Shown: positions 25,553 through 34,394, counted from the stretch's first letter. The stretch: DNA of 64,000 nt from Verrucomicrobium sp. BvORR106 (GCF_000739655.1 NZ_BATR01000122.1:1-64000), one strand, 5' to 3'. The notes: generated by a model from the letters alone, not told the origin. A program made the numbers and translations.

Positions 25553-26581
25553 ATGGCACTACAGATCAAAAAAGGAAAACAAGTCCGCGCTCAACGCGTG
25601 GTAGTTCACGGCCCGGAAGGGGTCGGCAAATCGTCTCTTGCCTCCGGCTTTGGCCGGGTGCTCTTCATTGACGCCGAAGATAGCACCGCACAATTGGACG
25701 TTGAGCGTCTCGAACCTTCCAACATGAAGGAAGTCCGGCAAGCGATTGAGATCGCAAGGAAGAGCCCGGATCATGATGCGATTGCGATTGATACCGTGGA
25801 TTGGATCGAGCATCGCCAGCTCGCCGAAATGCTGGAAGAGGACAAGAAATCCTCCATTGAGGATTACGGCTATGGTGCCGGATACACCATGCTTTCAGAG
25901 CGCATGATGGAGTTCTTGAAGCTTCTCGACGGTCTGATTGCGGCAGGCAAGCACGTGATTTTGCTCGCACATTCGCATGTGCGCAAGCACGAGGAGCCCG
26001 GCGACAAAGGCTCTTATGATCGCTTTGAGTTGAAGCTCTCAAAGAAGGGCGCGCCCTTGGTGAAAGAGTGGGCGGATGCGGTTCTTTTCCTCAACTTCCA
26101 GACCCTAACGAAGGAATCAAAGGACAAGAAAGTCCGGGCAGTGGGCGGCACGGATCGCGTCATTCACACCTCACGTTGCGCCGCGTTCGATGCCAAGAAC
26201 CGCCACGGTCTCCCGGAAAAGCTCGACTATGAAGTCGCAGGGAAGATTCCGGCTCCATTGTTGGCAATCATCACCGGCAACACCCCGACCCCGAAAGAGG
26301 CGAACCCGGACGCCCCCGCAGATCCCTTCCTGATGAAGCTCGTGAAGGGCTATGAAGCTGCAGCTCTTGCCGTTCTGATGGAGCGGGGCATGCTGCAAGT
26401 AGGGCAAGATTTTCGTGCCCTGAAAAATACGCATTTAATGCGGATTAAATCACAGTCCGGAAGCTTCCTGGATGTTGTGAAGTCGAAGCACGCCGCCATG
26501 AATCCAGCTCCGGAGGAGCCCGCCGAAGAGGCGGAAGCAGAGACTCAAGAGCCCGGCTTTGACAAAGGAGGAGAGGCGTGA
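25553..26581 (+). CDS. Sak4-like phage ATPase (AAA_24), recombination/annealing protein
   Basis: 342 residues. RecA-like core: Walker A GPEGVGKSS (about residues 20-28), strand LFIDAED, Walker B-like AIAIDTVDW, and ILLAHSHVRKH. This is the AAA_24 / Sak4 pattern of phage single-strand annealing proteins. Its GTGA overlap with the nuclease gene and the SSB-like gene behind form a recombination cassette. The C-terminal tail is acidic (EEPAEEAEAETQEPGF). Near its 3' end, codons NTHLMRIK contain a TGCGCAT-like stretch (26428-26450), perhaps by chance. Confidence 0.85.
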   Translation: MALQIKKGKQVRAQRVVVHGPEGVGKSSLASGFGRVLFIDAEDSTAQLDVERLEPSNMKEVRQAIEIARKSPDHDAIAIDTVDWIEHRQLAEMLEEDKKSSIEDYGYGAGYTMLSERMMEFLKLLDGLIAAGKHVILLAHSHVRKHEEPGDKGSYDRFELKLSKKGAPLVKEWADAVLFLNFQTLTKESKDKKVRAVGGTDRVIHTSRCAAFDAKNRHGLPEKLDYEVAGKIPAPLLAIITGNTPTPKEANPDAPADPFLMKLVKGYEAAALAVLMERGMLQVGQDFRALKNTHLMRIKSQSGSFLDVVKSKHAAMNPAPEEPAEEAEAETQEPGFDKGGEA

Positions 26582-27687
26582 GCGAAGCCGCTGCCGTCAC
26601 CATCGAGCCCCCCGCAACGGGGGCTCTCCCTCTCACCGTGGAGCGCCCCACGCACTTCACGGAGGTTCTTCGCCCGTCTTCGCTCCCGAAGCTGGCGCAA
26701 TGTCCGCGATACATGCCCAGCTCCGAAGCTGGCCCGTTCGCAGAGCGTGGCAACAAGCTCGACCGTGCATTCCGGCTCCTCTTCGCAGGTGACCCGTCCG
26801 CCCTGGATGGATGCACCGAAGAGGAAAGCAAAAGCCTCAAGTGGGCTAAGGATATGACAATCCTTCTCTCTGGCGGGGAAGAGATCCACACGGAGAAAGA
26901 CGATTGCCGCATGAGCATCCCCGACCTGCCTAACGGCGGCGAAGCGGATGCGATTGTTCCCACGCGCTTTCGCTCCATGGATCTCAAAAGCGGTATGCTC
27001 CGGGAGTATCGCGAACAAATGGCGGCATACGCTTACGGGCTCATGCTCCGCCACTTCACAGAGGAATGGACTTGTTCACTCCTCTTCCTGGACCTCCGCG
27101 AGGTTGTGCACATGCGCTTCACATTCGAGGAAGCAAAGGGAATCGTGGAGGCCGTGATTGCCTCAAAGCGTGATCCTGAATCACTCGCAACCCCTGGTGG
27201 CGCGTGCGGCTGGTGTGCGTTCAAGGAAGTATGCCAAGCCCGGCTTAACCTCGCGGCGGAATCCCTCGCGGCGCTCCATCTCAAGGAAGGCCTGGAAGCT
27301 TTGAAGGATGACCCGGAGAAGCTGGCGCGCTTCATCGTCGGATGCAACCCGTTGGAGGACATGCTCAAGAGCGCCAAAGAACATGCTAAGAGCTATTTCG
27401 ACAACGGAGGGCCGGGGGTTCCTGGCTTCAAGCTCCAAAGTCGAAAGGGCAACGAGTTCGTTTCTCCTGTTGACGTTCTGGCCTGCTTCCCTGGTGCAAC
27501 GCTTGAAGAAATCTGCGGCTACTATGGGGAAATGTCCGGCACGAAATTCCGCCTCGCATGGACGGAGCGCCGGGGGAGTCAGGAAGCCCCTGAAAACCTC
27601 ATTCAGTCAAAGCCGGGCTCCACCTTCATCAAAGCTGCCCCGCCTCCAAAGGAGCCTAAAGCAAAGAAGCCAAAGGCCCGCAAGTAA
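26578..27687 (+). CDS. RecB/Cas4-like PD-(D/E)XK nuclease with predicted Fe-S cluster
   Basis: 369 residues, GTG start overlapping the previous stop. Nuclease signature: GEADAIVPTRF then MDLKSGMLREYREQMAAYAY, i.e. the D...DLKSG...QxxxYAYG pattern of the RecB family. One early Cys (KLAQCPRYMPS) and CGWCAFKEVC form the C...CxxC...C arrangement that binds a 4Fe-4S cluster in AddB/Cas4-type nucleases. In DUF2800 phage proteins this layout is usual. Together with the Sak4-like ATPase and SSB-like protein it should process DNA ends in recombination-dependent replication. Confidence 0.83.
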   Translation: MSEAAAVTIEPPATGALPLTVERPTHFTEVLRPSSLPKLAQCPRYMPSSEAGPFAERGNKLDRAFRLLFAGDPSALDGCTEEESKSLKWAKDMTILLSGGEEIHTEKDDCRMSIPDLPNGGEADAIVPTRFRSMDLKSGMLREYREQMAAYAYGLMLRHFTEEWTCSLLFLDLREVVHMRFTFEEAKGIVEAVIASKRDPESLATPGGACGWCAFKEVCQARLNLAAESLAALHLKEGLEALKDDPEKLARFIVGCNPLEDMLKSAKEHAKSYFDNGGPGVPGFKLQSRKGNEFVSPVDVLACFPGATLEEICGYYGEMSGTKFRLAWTERRGSQEAPENLIQSKPGSTFIKAAPPPKEPKAKKPKARK

Positions 27688-27726
27688 TCAGTAACAACTC
27701 AAAACACGACAGAAACTCAAAAAACC

Positions 27727-28179
27727 ATGGCATCCTATACCTCCGGCCCCAAAGAAGACCGCCCCATTCGCATCCAGCTCGTCAAGTCAGGCGAGTACGA
27801 TCTCAAAGTGCTCGACTCCAGTGAGAGTCAATCCAGCAATGGAAACGACATGATCGAGCTTAAGTTCGAGGTGATCCTCGAAGGCGACACCCCTGGCCCC
27901 ATCATTTACGACAACCTCGTTTTCACGGAAAACTCTGCCTGGAAGATTGACCAGTTCCGCCGCGCCATTGGCGAAAACGTGGTGGAAGGGGAGGAGGTGG
28001 AGGTTGATGCGGATGTTTTCCTTGGCAAACGCTTCCGTGCTTTCCTCAAGCAGGAGAAGGACCGCAACGACAGCTCCATCAAGCGCAACCGGGTGGGCAG
28101 TTACCTGGAACCGAAGCCGGGCGACAAAACCCAAGCCCCGGCCACCAGCGGCGCGGAAGATGATGATCTTCCGTTCTAA
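27727..28179 (+). CDS. DUF669-like single-stranded-DNA-binding protein
   Basis: 150 residues. The core (GEYDLKVLDSSESQSSNGND, then MIELKFEVILEGDTPGPIIY) matches DUF669 phage proteins, and the C-terminus DDDLPF copies the acidic tip (DDDIPF) through which SSB proteins recruit their partners. It is probably the phage SSB. It lies at the end of the recombination cassette, after a 40-bp gap, with an operator-like TGCGCAT element just downstream. Confidence 0.8.
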   Translation: MASYTSGPKEDRPIRIQLVKSGEYDLKVLDSSESQSSNGNDMIELKFEVILEGDTPGPIIYDNLVFTENSAWKIDQFRRAIGENVVEGEEVEVDADVFLGKRFRAFLKQEKDRNDSSIKRNRVGSYLEPKPGDKTQAPATSGAEDDDLPF

Positions 28180-28197
28180 CCTTTTTTTCGCCGCTTA

Positions 28198-28217
28198 AAT
28201 GCGCATTTAATGCGTAT
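28198..28217. promoter_or_regulatory. TGCGCAT operator-like element, copy 2
   Basis: AAATGCGCATTTAATGCGTAT spans about 28197-28217: two half-sites in 11-bp phase, between the SSB-like gene and the next gene. Confidence 0.6.
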
Positions 28218-28279
28218 GGAATATCCTTGGGCGGGCTGGATATTCCGGCCCGCTCATTAAAGAGCAACCCAACATTCCA

Positions 28280-28795
28280 ATGCTCCCCACTATCCCCCCT
28301 CAATCCCGTTACATCTTCTCGGGTAATTTCACAAACCGCCATTCGGAATTCCCCTGGCTCGTGCGGCGCGCAGATCAACCCCTTTGCCACTGCGTCCCGT
28401 GCATGTTTGTGGAGGCTCGGCACGTCATTTTCACCCCCTCCGGTGAGGAAGAGCAAAAGCAGGGTTGCAAGATGACGGCAACCATGAACGTACAAGGCCG
28501 GGAAGGTGTGCGCTTTGGCAACACCTTCCAAGGGCGGCAGATCCTCCCGCTTGAACCACTGGTGGAGGATCGCCCCTCACCGGAGTTGCTGAAAGCTACG
28601 CAAGAGGCGCTCGACCTCCACGCCATGAACACCGGCTTTGTCCGGCTCCTCTTCACCCCGGAGGGCTTCAAGGTGGGGATCACCGGGGAGCTTGTGGAGA
28701 GCGTCTTTATTCTCCGCCTCACCCCTGACGGCAGTATTTCCGCAGTCCTTTACCCAACTCCTGCCTTTGAAAACAGCAACAGCCCCTCAGCCTAA
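28280..28795 (+). CDS. Hypothetical phage protein
   Basis: 171 residues, MLPTIPPQSRYIFSGNFTNR at the start. Contains a Cys-rich bit (QPLCHCVPCMF) that might bind a metal, and a C-terminal half of alternating strands (GFVRLLFTPEGFKVGITGEL). No family recognised. Other frames here have worse composition. It lies downstream of the TGCGCAT element, which may control it. Confidence 0.6.
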   Translation: MLPTIPPQSRYIFSGNFTNRHSEFPWLVRRADQPLCHCVPCMFVEARHVIFTPSGEEEQKQGCKMTATMNVQGREGVRFGNTFQGRQILPLEPLVEDRPSPELLKATQEALDLHAMNTGFVRLLFTPEGFKVGITGELVESVFILRLTPDGSISAVLYPTPAFENSNSPSA

Positions 28796-28817
28796 CCCAC
28801 CACCCCCCGCCGACACA

Positions 28818-29204
28818 GTGAAATCATTCTCTTACTTCCTCTCTGGTCTCCTCTTTGGTGCCATCCTCTGTATTCCCTTCATGCGTCCATTGCCGGGCTT
28901 TGTCTCTCCATTGCTCGCGCTGGTGGCGGTGGTGACGCTCCTGGTTGCGGCAGGTCTGCCCCGGCTCAACTCCGGCGGGTTCCTTCACTTCGCGGCGGTG
29001 CGTGTTCAGAAGGTGGAGCTGGATCTCCTTCGGAAGCGCATCAAGTCACTTCGAGCGGTGATCGAGTTCTATGGAGCGCATCGCTTCTACTCCTCCGGTG
29101 CCTGCCAGAAGGACAGGGGAGCGGTTGCCCGTCGCGCCCTGCAATATGACGACAACGGCCAGACCAGTTCCAGCATTCTTAAGCTCCCCAACGGCGAGGA
29201 CTGA
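28818..29204 (+). CDS. Small membrane protein with two TM helices
   Basis: 128 residues from GTG 28818 (VKSFSYFLSGLLFGAILCIP); the longer frame from 28638 lies inside the previous gene. Two hydrophobic helices (YFLSGLLFGAILCIPF and FVSPLLALVAVVTLLVAAGL) precede a basic helical tail (KVELDLLRKRIKSLRAVIEF). Function unknown. A strong terminator follows 30 bp later. Confidence 0.6.
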   Translation: MKSFSYFLSGLLFGAILCIPFMRPLPGFVSPLLALVAVVTLLVAAGLPRLNSGGFLHFAAVRVQKVELDLLRKRIKSLRAVIEFYGAHRFYSSGACQKDRGAVARRALQYDDNGQTSSSILKLPNGED

Positions 29205-29232
29205 CACACGAGAAGCAAGGAAACCACTAAGC

Positions 29233-29267
29233 GCGGCGGCGGCTGAACGGCTCCCGCCGCTTTTTTT
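29233..29267 (+). terminator. Rho-independent terminator
   Basis: GCGGCGG (29233-29239) pairs with CCGCCGC (29254-29260), followed by seven T (29261-29267). It sits directly before the helicase gene. Confidence 0.8.
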
Positions 29268-29275
29268 GCCATCAC

Positions 29276-32017
29276 ATGACGATTAGACCGTATCAGCAGG
29301 AGATTTTAGAGCGGGTGATTGCCGCTTTTGAGGAATTTGACCGCGTGCAGGTGACTTCCGCCACCGGGTCAGGGAAAACGATCATCACGAGCGAGCTTAT
29401 GCGCCTGGAAGAAGGGCGCTCACTCTTCCTCGCGGACGGTACGGAGCTTGTCTTGCAAAACTCAGACAAGTATCACAAGCACACCGGCGACTTTGCCGCC
29501 GTCGAAATGGAGAAGCTCAAGGCGCGCCCCTACGAGCGGAAAGTGACTATTGCCAGCGCGCAGACCTTGCACCGGCGGCTTGAGAAGTATCCGGCGGACT
29601 ACTTCGCAAAGATCATTGTGGATGAATGTTTTCCGGCGGGGACGCTTGTCGATGGCAGGCCAATTGAGTCCTTCAAAATTGGGGATGAAATCACTGCATT
29701 CGATGAAGTGACAGGCACGCTCAAGCAAAGCCGAGTGACGGACGTGCTTTGCCATGTGACTCACAACCCGCTAGTTGAGGTGAGAGTGCAAGGGAAGCGG
29801 ATTCGATGCACCCCTAACCACCCATTCTGGACGCAACGGGGATGGGTGCCCGCTGCTTTGGTTGACTCCGGTGACTCGGTGCTAACCACCGAAACACTTG
29901 AAGACCTATCCCTCTCAAGCTTGCCAAGTCTGCGGAACGCAGTTCTCACCATCGAAGAGCCAGCATCACAACCGGAAGCACAAGCCAAATGCGGCATGGT
30001 GTTGCTCCCGGGCGTGTCAGAGTGCGCATTGCTCCGCGCTACGGAAAGTGCAAAATCCGATGCACGACCCGAAGGTGAGAGCGATGGTTTCGACCAAGCT
30101 AAGGGCGATGGGCTGGAAGCCAACAGTCAGAGGAGGGAACGGGAAACCGTTGCCTCCGGAGCATATAGCGATTGCTGCGATGCTGGGCTGGAAAACGGAA
30201 GTGGCGATTGCCACGAAATCGCGACACCTGGGACTCGGACTGCCGACCTGCTACAAACTGGACATTGCGCACGAGGGGTTGAAGATTGCGCTGGAGATCG
30301 ACGGAAATTCCCACAACGTGACTGTGAGGAAAGAGCAAGATGCGAAAAAGGACGCGTTCTTAGCTGGGCTCGGGTGGAAGGTGTTGAGAGTGTCGAAGAA
30401 GGAAGCGCAACAGAACCCGCAGGCTATCGTTTCGCGCGTGCTGTCTATAATCTGACGGTTTCCACCTATTCAACCTACCTCGTGCAGGGAGTGGTGGTGC
30501 ACAATTGCCACCGCAACACACTGGGCGGCATGGCTCAGAAGATCCTCAAACACTTTGAAAGTGCAAAGGTGCTTGGGATGACGGGGAGCCCGAAGGGGCC
30601 GAAGGGGCGCAGCTTGAGCGAGTATTACCAGCACATCGCGCATGACGTGGGGCTTGAAAGGTTGATTCGCGAGGGCTGGCTTGCTCGCATTGTTTTGAAG
30701 TGTATCCCGCTTGGCGTGGATCTCTCCCACGTGGGCACCGCCAGCGATGGGGACTACAAGCTAGGGGAGCTTGACGAAGTGGTTGAGCCTCACTTGCTCA
30801 AGGCCGCGCAGATCCTTGCTCACCACGGAAAGGGGAGGAAGTCCGTTGTGTTCGTGCCGCTCGTGAAAACGGCATACAAGTTCGCCACCGCCTGCCGTGC
30901 GGTGGGGCTGAAAGCCGTGGCGGTGGATGGGGACGACAAGAGCTCGCTTACGCACTTCACGCACGGCAACGCTGACGTGATCGTGAACGCGGCTCTCCTT
31001 ACGACCGGCTGGGATTGTGACCTGGTTGATTGCGTGATGATCCTCCGCCCCACGAAGAGTGAGAACCTATTCCGCCAGATGGTGGGGAGGGGCACACGTC
31101 CCCGTTACATGGAGGGCTTTGACCCTAACGCGGACATGCACAACCACGAGTTGCGCCGGGAGGCAATGCGCCTGGGGCCAAAGGCAAACCTTTTGCTCAT
31201 CGACCCGCTCTTCATGACGGATGACGTGAAGCTAATCGGCGCGGCCCGGCTCATGGCGCGGGATGGAGACCTTGAAGCCGCCATTGCGAAGCATCTCGCG
31301 AGCATGGCTCCCGGAGAAGATAATCTATTCGCGGACGTTGAAGCCGTGGACCTCCTGGACGCTGACGAAAAGGTTGAGAAGGACGCGGCGGAGATCCGAG
31401 AGCTTTCGCTCAAGAAGAAGCTCGAAGCCGCTGCAAACAAGAAGGAGCGCACGGTTGACGCGGTGGAGTTCTTCCTTGCCCTTCATGAGAAGGAGTTTGC
31501 GGAATACACCCCGGAGCATGATTGGGAAGGGGAACCGCCTTCCGAAGGGCAAAGGAAGCTCTTGGAGAAAAATGGCTTTGACCCGGACGCGATCAAATAC
31601 AAGGGGCAGGCCGTGGCGATCTTGGAGCTTGTGGCAACGCGCCGGGATGCTGGGCTTGCCTCCCCGGCTCAAGTGAAGGCGCTCCGCAAGCTGGGGCATT
31701 CCAATCCCGACCTTGCCACTTTCGACGAAGCAAAGAAGTTCATCGCGAGCGCGGCACTTCGCGGGTGGGCTCCTCTTGTGCAGAAGCCGGAAGCCAAACC
31801 TAACACGCCCAGAGTGTGGCGGAGTGTCTCCGGAAACACCCTGGAGGGAGTGTTTGTGAAACTGACAAAGCAGGGCGCTACGCTCCGGCTTGCCGGTGGG
31901 CGGGTGATGGAGTTGCCGCTTGAGCGGTTCGTTGAAGATGACCGCATTGCACTCATGCACCTCGCTCATGAGGAGCAAAAGAGCAACCCACGCCCACGCT
32001 ATAAATTTCGTGTCTAA
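29276..32017 (+). CDS. Superfamily-2 DEAD/DEAH-type helicase interrupted by an intein
   Basis: 913 residues as precursor. Helicase motifs: Q-like RPYQQEIL, Walker A SATGSGKT, motif II VDE|CH, MTGSPKGPKGRS, and motif VI QMVGRGTRPRY. The DECH box is split between Glu and Cys by a 293-residue intein (29627-30505); splicing would give a 620-residue helicase of normal layout. The C-terminal 250 residues are charged and contain GQRKLLEKNGFDPDAIKY, typical of phage helicases. The gene lies between the recombination cassette and primase-helicase, so it serves DNA replication or recombination. Confidence 0.9.
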   Translation: MTIRPYQQEILERVIAAFEEFDRVQVTSATGSGKTIITSELMRLEEGRSLFLADGTELVLQNSDKYHKHTGDFAAVEMEKLKARPYERKVTIASAQTLHRRLEKYPADYFAKIIVDECFPAGTLVDGRPIESFKIGDEITAFDEVTGTLKQSRVTDVLCHVTHNPLVEVRVQGKRIRCTPNHPFWTQRGWVPAALVDSGDSVLTTETLEDLSLSSLPSLRNAVLTIEEPASQPEAQAKCGMVLLPGVSECALLRATESAKSDARPEGESDGFDQAKGDGLEANSQRRERETVASGAYSDCCDAGLENGSGDCHEIATPGTRTADLLQTGHCARGVEDCAGDRRKFPQRDCEERARCEKGRVLSWARVEGVESVEEGSATEPAGYRFARAVYNLTVSTYSTYLVQGVVVHNCHRNTLGGMAQKILKHFESAKVLGMTGSPKGPKGRSLSEYYQHIAHDVGLERLIREGWLARIVLKCIPLGVDLSHVGTASDGDYKLGELDEVVEPHLLKAAQILAHHGKGRKSVVFVPLVKTAYKFATACRAVGLKAVAVDGDDKSSLTHFTHGNADVIVNAALLTTGWDCDLVDCVMILRPTKSENLFRQMVGRGTRPRYMEGFDPNADMHNHELRREAMRLGPKANLLLIDPLFMTDDVKLIGAARLMARDGDLEAAIAKHLASMAPGEDNLFADVEAVDLLDADEKVEKDAAEIRELSLKKKLEAAANKKERTVDAVEFFLALHEKEFAEYTPEHDWEGEPPSEGQRKLLEKNGFDPDAIKYKGQAVAILELVATRRDAGLASPAQVKALRKLGHSNPDLATFDEAKKFIASAALRGWAPLVQKPEAKPNTPRVWRSVSGNTLEGVFVKLTKQGATLRLAGGRVMELPLERFVEDDRIALMHLAHEEQKSNPRPRYKFRV
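29627..30505 (+). mobile_element. Intein in the helicase DECH box, with a nuclease ORF in another frame
   Basis: 293 residues in the helicase frame. Block A starts with Cys1 (CFPAGTLVDGRPIESFKIGD); block B is KRIRCTPNHPFWTQRGW (TxxH); block F/G is VYNLTVSTYSTYLVQGVVVH followed by Asn, and the +1 residue is Cys: a complete Cys1/HN/Cys+1 set. Between blocks B and F the helicase frame stays open for about 190 codons but has poor composition (for example SDCCDAGLENGSGDCHEIAT), while the frame +1 to it encodes a nuclease. The splicing parts therefore flank an overprinted homing-endonuclease-like gene. Confidence 0.88.
29898..30455 (+). CDS. Vsr/DUF559-like homing endonuclease, out of frame inside the intein
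   Basis: 185 residues from TTG 29898, in the frame +1 relative to the helicase; an in-frame TAA lies just upstream (29883). An N-terminal zinc-finger-like part has C9, C12, C35/C36 and C40 (ACQVCGTQF, WCCSRAC). The C-terminal part is a PD-(D/E)XK fold of Vsr/DUF559 type: YKLDIAHEGLKIALEIDGNS, then DAKKDAFLAGLGWKVLRVS. It fills exactly the gap between the N- and C-terminal splicing blocks. I see no good ribosome-binding site, so its mode of expression is open. A homing role is inferred from family and position. Confidence 0.78.
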   Translation: MKTYPSQACQVCGTQFSPSKSQHHNRKHKPNAAWCCSRACQSAHCSALRKVQNPMHDPKVRAMVSTKLRAMGWKPTVRGGNGKPLPPEHIAIAAMLGWKTEVAIATKSRHLGLGLPTCYKLDIAHEGLKIALEIDGNSHNVTVRKEQDAKKDAFLAGLGWKVLRVSKKEAQQNPQAIVSRVLSII

Positions 32018-32020
32018 TTA

Positions 32021-32041
32021 AATACGCATTAAATACGCATT
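32021..32041. promoter_or_regulatory. TGCGCAT operator-like element, copy 3
   Basis: AATACGCATTAAATACGCAT (32021-32040): two ATACGCAT half-sites in 11-bp phase, between the helicase stop and the primase-helicase start at 32062. Confidence 0.55.
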
Positions 32042-32061
32042 CAAAGCCTTTCCTCAATTCC

Positions 32062-34335
32062 ATGTCACGATTCAAATACACATCCGTCCCTCAAGACAAC
32101 CCCCACGCTCACGCGAGCAACGGCGACACGCTGCCGAATAGTGTGCAAGAGTACCTCGACAACGGAGCCGCACAAGGCGGACGCAACCGCGCGCTTTTCG
32201 CGGCAGCGTGCCAACTCCGGGACATTGGGGCAACGGAGGGGTTCGCCGTGGAAACGCTTCTCTTGCGGGCCACTCAAGACGGTCTCAAGCCGGGAGAGGC
32301 TACCCACGCCATCAAGAGCGCGTTCGCGGCTTCCCGCCGGGAGCCTCCTACCGGGAGCACCGGCCAGCCCTGGCAGCTGTCAAACAACCGCAGGCCCGCC
32401 CCTGCCATGGTTGCCCGCCCCTCTCAGAAGACCGCCAAGCCCGGCGCTATCAGTGAATCCCGGCCCATCCCACTTCCCGAGACGATAGCTGACGGCTTCA
32501 AGACGCTCCTGCTTACCGCCTTCAAGGAAGGGGAGGGCGTATGCTTGGCTCCCACTCGTGAGAATGAGGATGGAAGCCGGACGCCAGTACGAGGAACAAC
32601 CCTCACCCGCGAGGCGTGGCTTGAGAAGTTGAAGAAAAAGGGATCGCTCAGCAAGATCTACTCCACAAAGGAAGGGCTCTTTGTGCGCGTCAATCCGATG
32701 AAGACCGGGGGCAAGGGGACAAATGACGACGTTACCGCCTTCCGGCATGCCCTCGTGGAGTTCGACACGGATGCCCAAGGACAGGACATCCCAAAGGAAT
32801 TGCAGCTCGGGGCAATCATCCACTCTGGCCTTCCAATCACAGCCATCCTCGACAGCGGAAACAAAAGCGTGCACGCCTGGGTGCGCGTGGATGCCGCCAA
32901 CCTGGAGGAATATGAGGCGCGTGTGGACGCGGTTTATGCGCTCTTCGATTCTGCCGCGTTGGACCCTTCCAACCGCAACCCGTCGCGGCTCTCGCGGTGC
33001 CCGGAGGGGCGGCGCACCGAGAAAGGCGAAGTGAGAGAGCAACGATTGCTTGCCTTGAACCTGGGGGCGAAGAGCTGGGCGGACTTCGAGCGTGTTCGCA
33101 ACACGGCAAACCTTGGGGAGCCTATCCGGCTGGACTACCTCCTAAACTACAACACCAAGGAAGATCCAAACAACATGATCGGCAACCGGTGGCTTTGCCT
33201 CGGTAGCTCTCTCGTGATCGTCTCTCAATCCGGCGTTGGCAAAAGCTCCCTCAACATGCAGCTCGCGATTGGCTGGGCGGCTGGCCGTGAGGATATGACT
33301 TTCGGGATTAAGCCGGTGCGCCCGATGAAGCAGCTTATCTTGCAGGCCGAAAACGACGAGGGCGACCTTGCCGAAGCCGCACAAGGGGTATTCTTCGCGC
33401 AAGAGATCAGCGCGGAAGAGCGGGCGGTTATCAACGAGAACCTTCTTTGGCACCGCATCACGTCCGCCACCGGTGAAGAGTTCTGCCGCACGGTGGAGGA
33501 CTTGGTTACACTCCATAAACCAGACATTGTCTGGATTGACCCCCTGATTAACTTCATTGGGGACGACCTCAGCGAGGCGAGTGTGATTGCGCAGTTCTGC
33601 ACCGGCTGGCTCAATGCCATCAGTCAGAAGACGGGCGTTATCTTCGCGCTCATTCACCACACCGGGAAACCCCCGAAAGATGGGGCATCACGAGGAACGA
33701 ACTCAGACCTTGCTTATGCGGGGCTCGGTTCGTCCGCCCTGGTGAACTGGGCTCGTGAGGTGATGGTTCTCTCTCGCATCAAGACTCCCGAAGGTGACCC
33801 CGCCACATTCTCACTCACCGCCTGCAAACGCCGGAAGCGCGCGGGCATGAGAGACATGAGCGGCGAGGTGAGCGAGGAGATTTACATTCGGCACGCAGCG
33901 GACGGCACTATCCGTTGGGAGCAGTGCGACAAGCCGGAAGCGCCAGAGAAGGCGAAGAAGGGGAGCAAGAAGGAGGACAAGGCACCAGCGGCGGGCGGCT
34001 ACGCGTTGAAGAAGAAAGGAGAGGGGACAGAAACGATTCCTGGCGTTCTGGAGCGCGAGGACGGCACGGGCGAGAGTGGAGACAGCGCCGCCCTCACTCA
34101 AGGCGCGCCAGAAGCCCCGCAATCGCGAAGCTACACCCTCCGGAGAGGCAGGCCCTCAAAGCTTCCTCGTGAGGCTCAAGCCGCCATCATTGCCGCCATT
34201 CGAGCAAACGGCGGACTCATCACCCCGGCGGAAAGAGAGCAGTTTGCGACCACCTACGGAGTCAGCACGATGACAATTCGACGCTTCGAGGATGCAGCAA
34301 ACGGAAAAGAAGAGGACCGCTCAGAAGAAAAATAA
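32062..34335 (+). CDS. Phage primase-helicase (PriCT-like, AEP-like and RepA/AAA_25 parts)
   Basis: 757 residues. N-terminal 90 residues follow a PriCT pattern (QGGRNRALFAAACQLRDIGA). Residues about 150-340 look like an archaeo-eukaryotic-type primase: ALVEFDTDAQ (DxD), then DSGNKSVHAWVRVD (the sxH motif), then DPSNRNPSRLSRCP. Next comes a RecA-like helicase core: Walker A SQSGVGKSSLN, Walker B PDIVWIDPLINF, FALIHHTGKPPKDGASRGT. A charged linker leads to a C-terminal HTH (TPAEREQFATTYGVSTMTIR). It should prime and unwind at the phage origin; the repeat-rich block just downstream is a candidate origin. Confidence 0.82.
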   Translation: MSRFKYTSVPQDNPHAHASNGDTLPNSVQEYLDNGAAQGGRNRALFAAACQLRDIGATEGFAVETLLLRATQDGLKPGEATHAIKSAFAASRREPPTGSTGQPWQLSNNRRPAPAMVARPSQKTAKPGAISESRPIPLPETIADGFKTLLLTAFKEGEGVCLAPTRENEDGSRTPVRGTTLTREAWLEKLKKKGSLSKIYSTKEGLFVRVNPMKTGGKGTNDDVTAFRHALVEFDTDAQGQDIPKELQLGAIIHSGLPITAILDSGNKSVHAWVRVDAANLEEYEARVDAVYALFDSAALDPSNRNPSRLSRCPEGRRTEKGEVREQRLLALNLGAKSWADFERVRNTANLGEPIRLDYLLNYNTKEDPNNMIGNRWLCLGSSLVIVSQSGVGKSSLNMQLAIGWAAGREDMTFGIKPVRPMKQLILQAENDEGDLAEAAQGVFFAQEISAEERAVINENLLWHRITSATGEEFCRTVEDLVTLHKPDIVWIDPLINFIGDDLSEASVIAQFCTGWLNAISQKTGVIFALIHHTGKPPKDGASRGTNSDLAYAGLGSSALVNWAREVMVLSRIKTPEGDPATFSLTACKRRKRAGMRDMSGEVSEEIYIRHAADGTIRWEQCDKPEAPEKAKKGSKKEDKAPAAGGYALKKKGEGTETIPGVLEREDGTGESGDSAALTQGAPEAPQSRSYTLRRGRPSKLPREAQAAIIAAIRANGGLITPAEREQFATTYGVSTMTIRRFEDAANGKEEDRSEEK

Positions 34336-34355
34336 GGTGTAGGTATGGAAAAAGC

Positions 34356-34394
34356 GTGCGCACGATCGGTCTCCGGTTGTGCGCATATTTTTTT
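34356..34394 (+). terminator. Terminator after the primase-helicase gene
   Basis: GTGCGCAC (34356-34363) pairs with GTGCGCA (34379-34385), followed by seven T (34388-34394). The stem shares its core with the prophage TGCGCA elements. Confidence 0.65.

Noticed and set aside
26428-26452. TGCGCAT-like stretch inside the Sak4-like gene
   Set aside because: Lies in coding sequence (NTHLMRIK) and matches the element only partly; may be chance.
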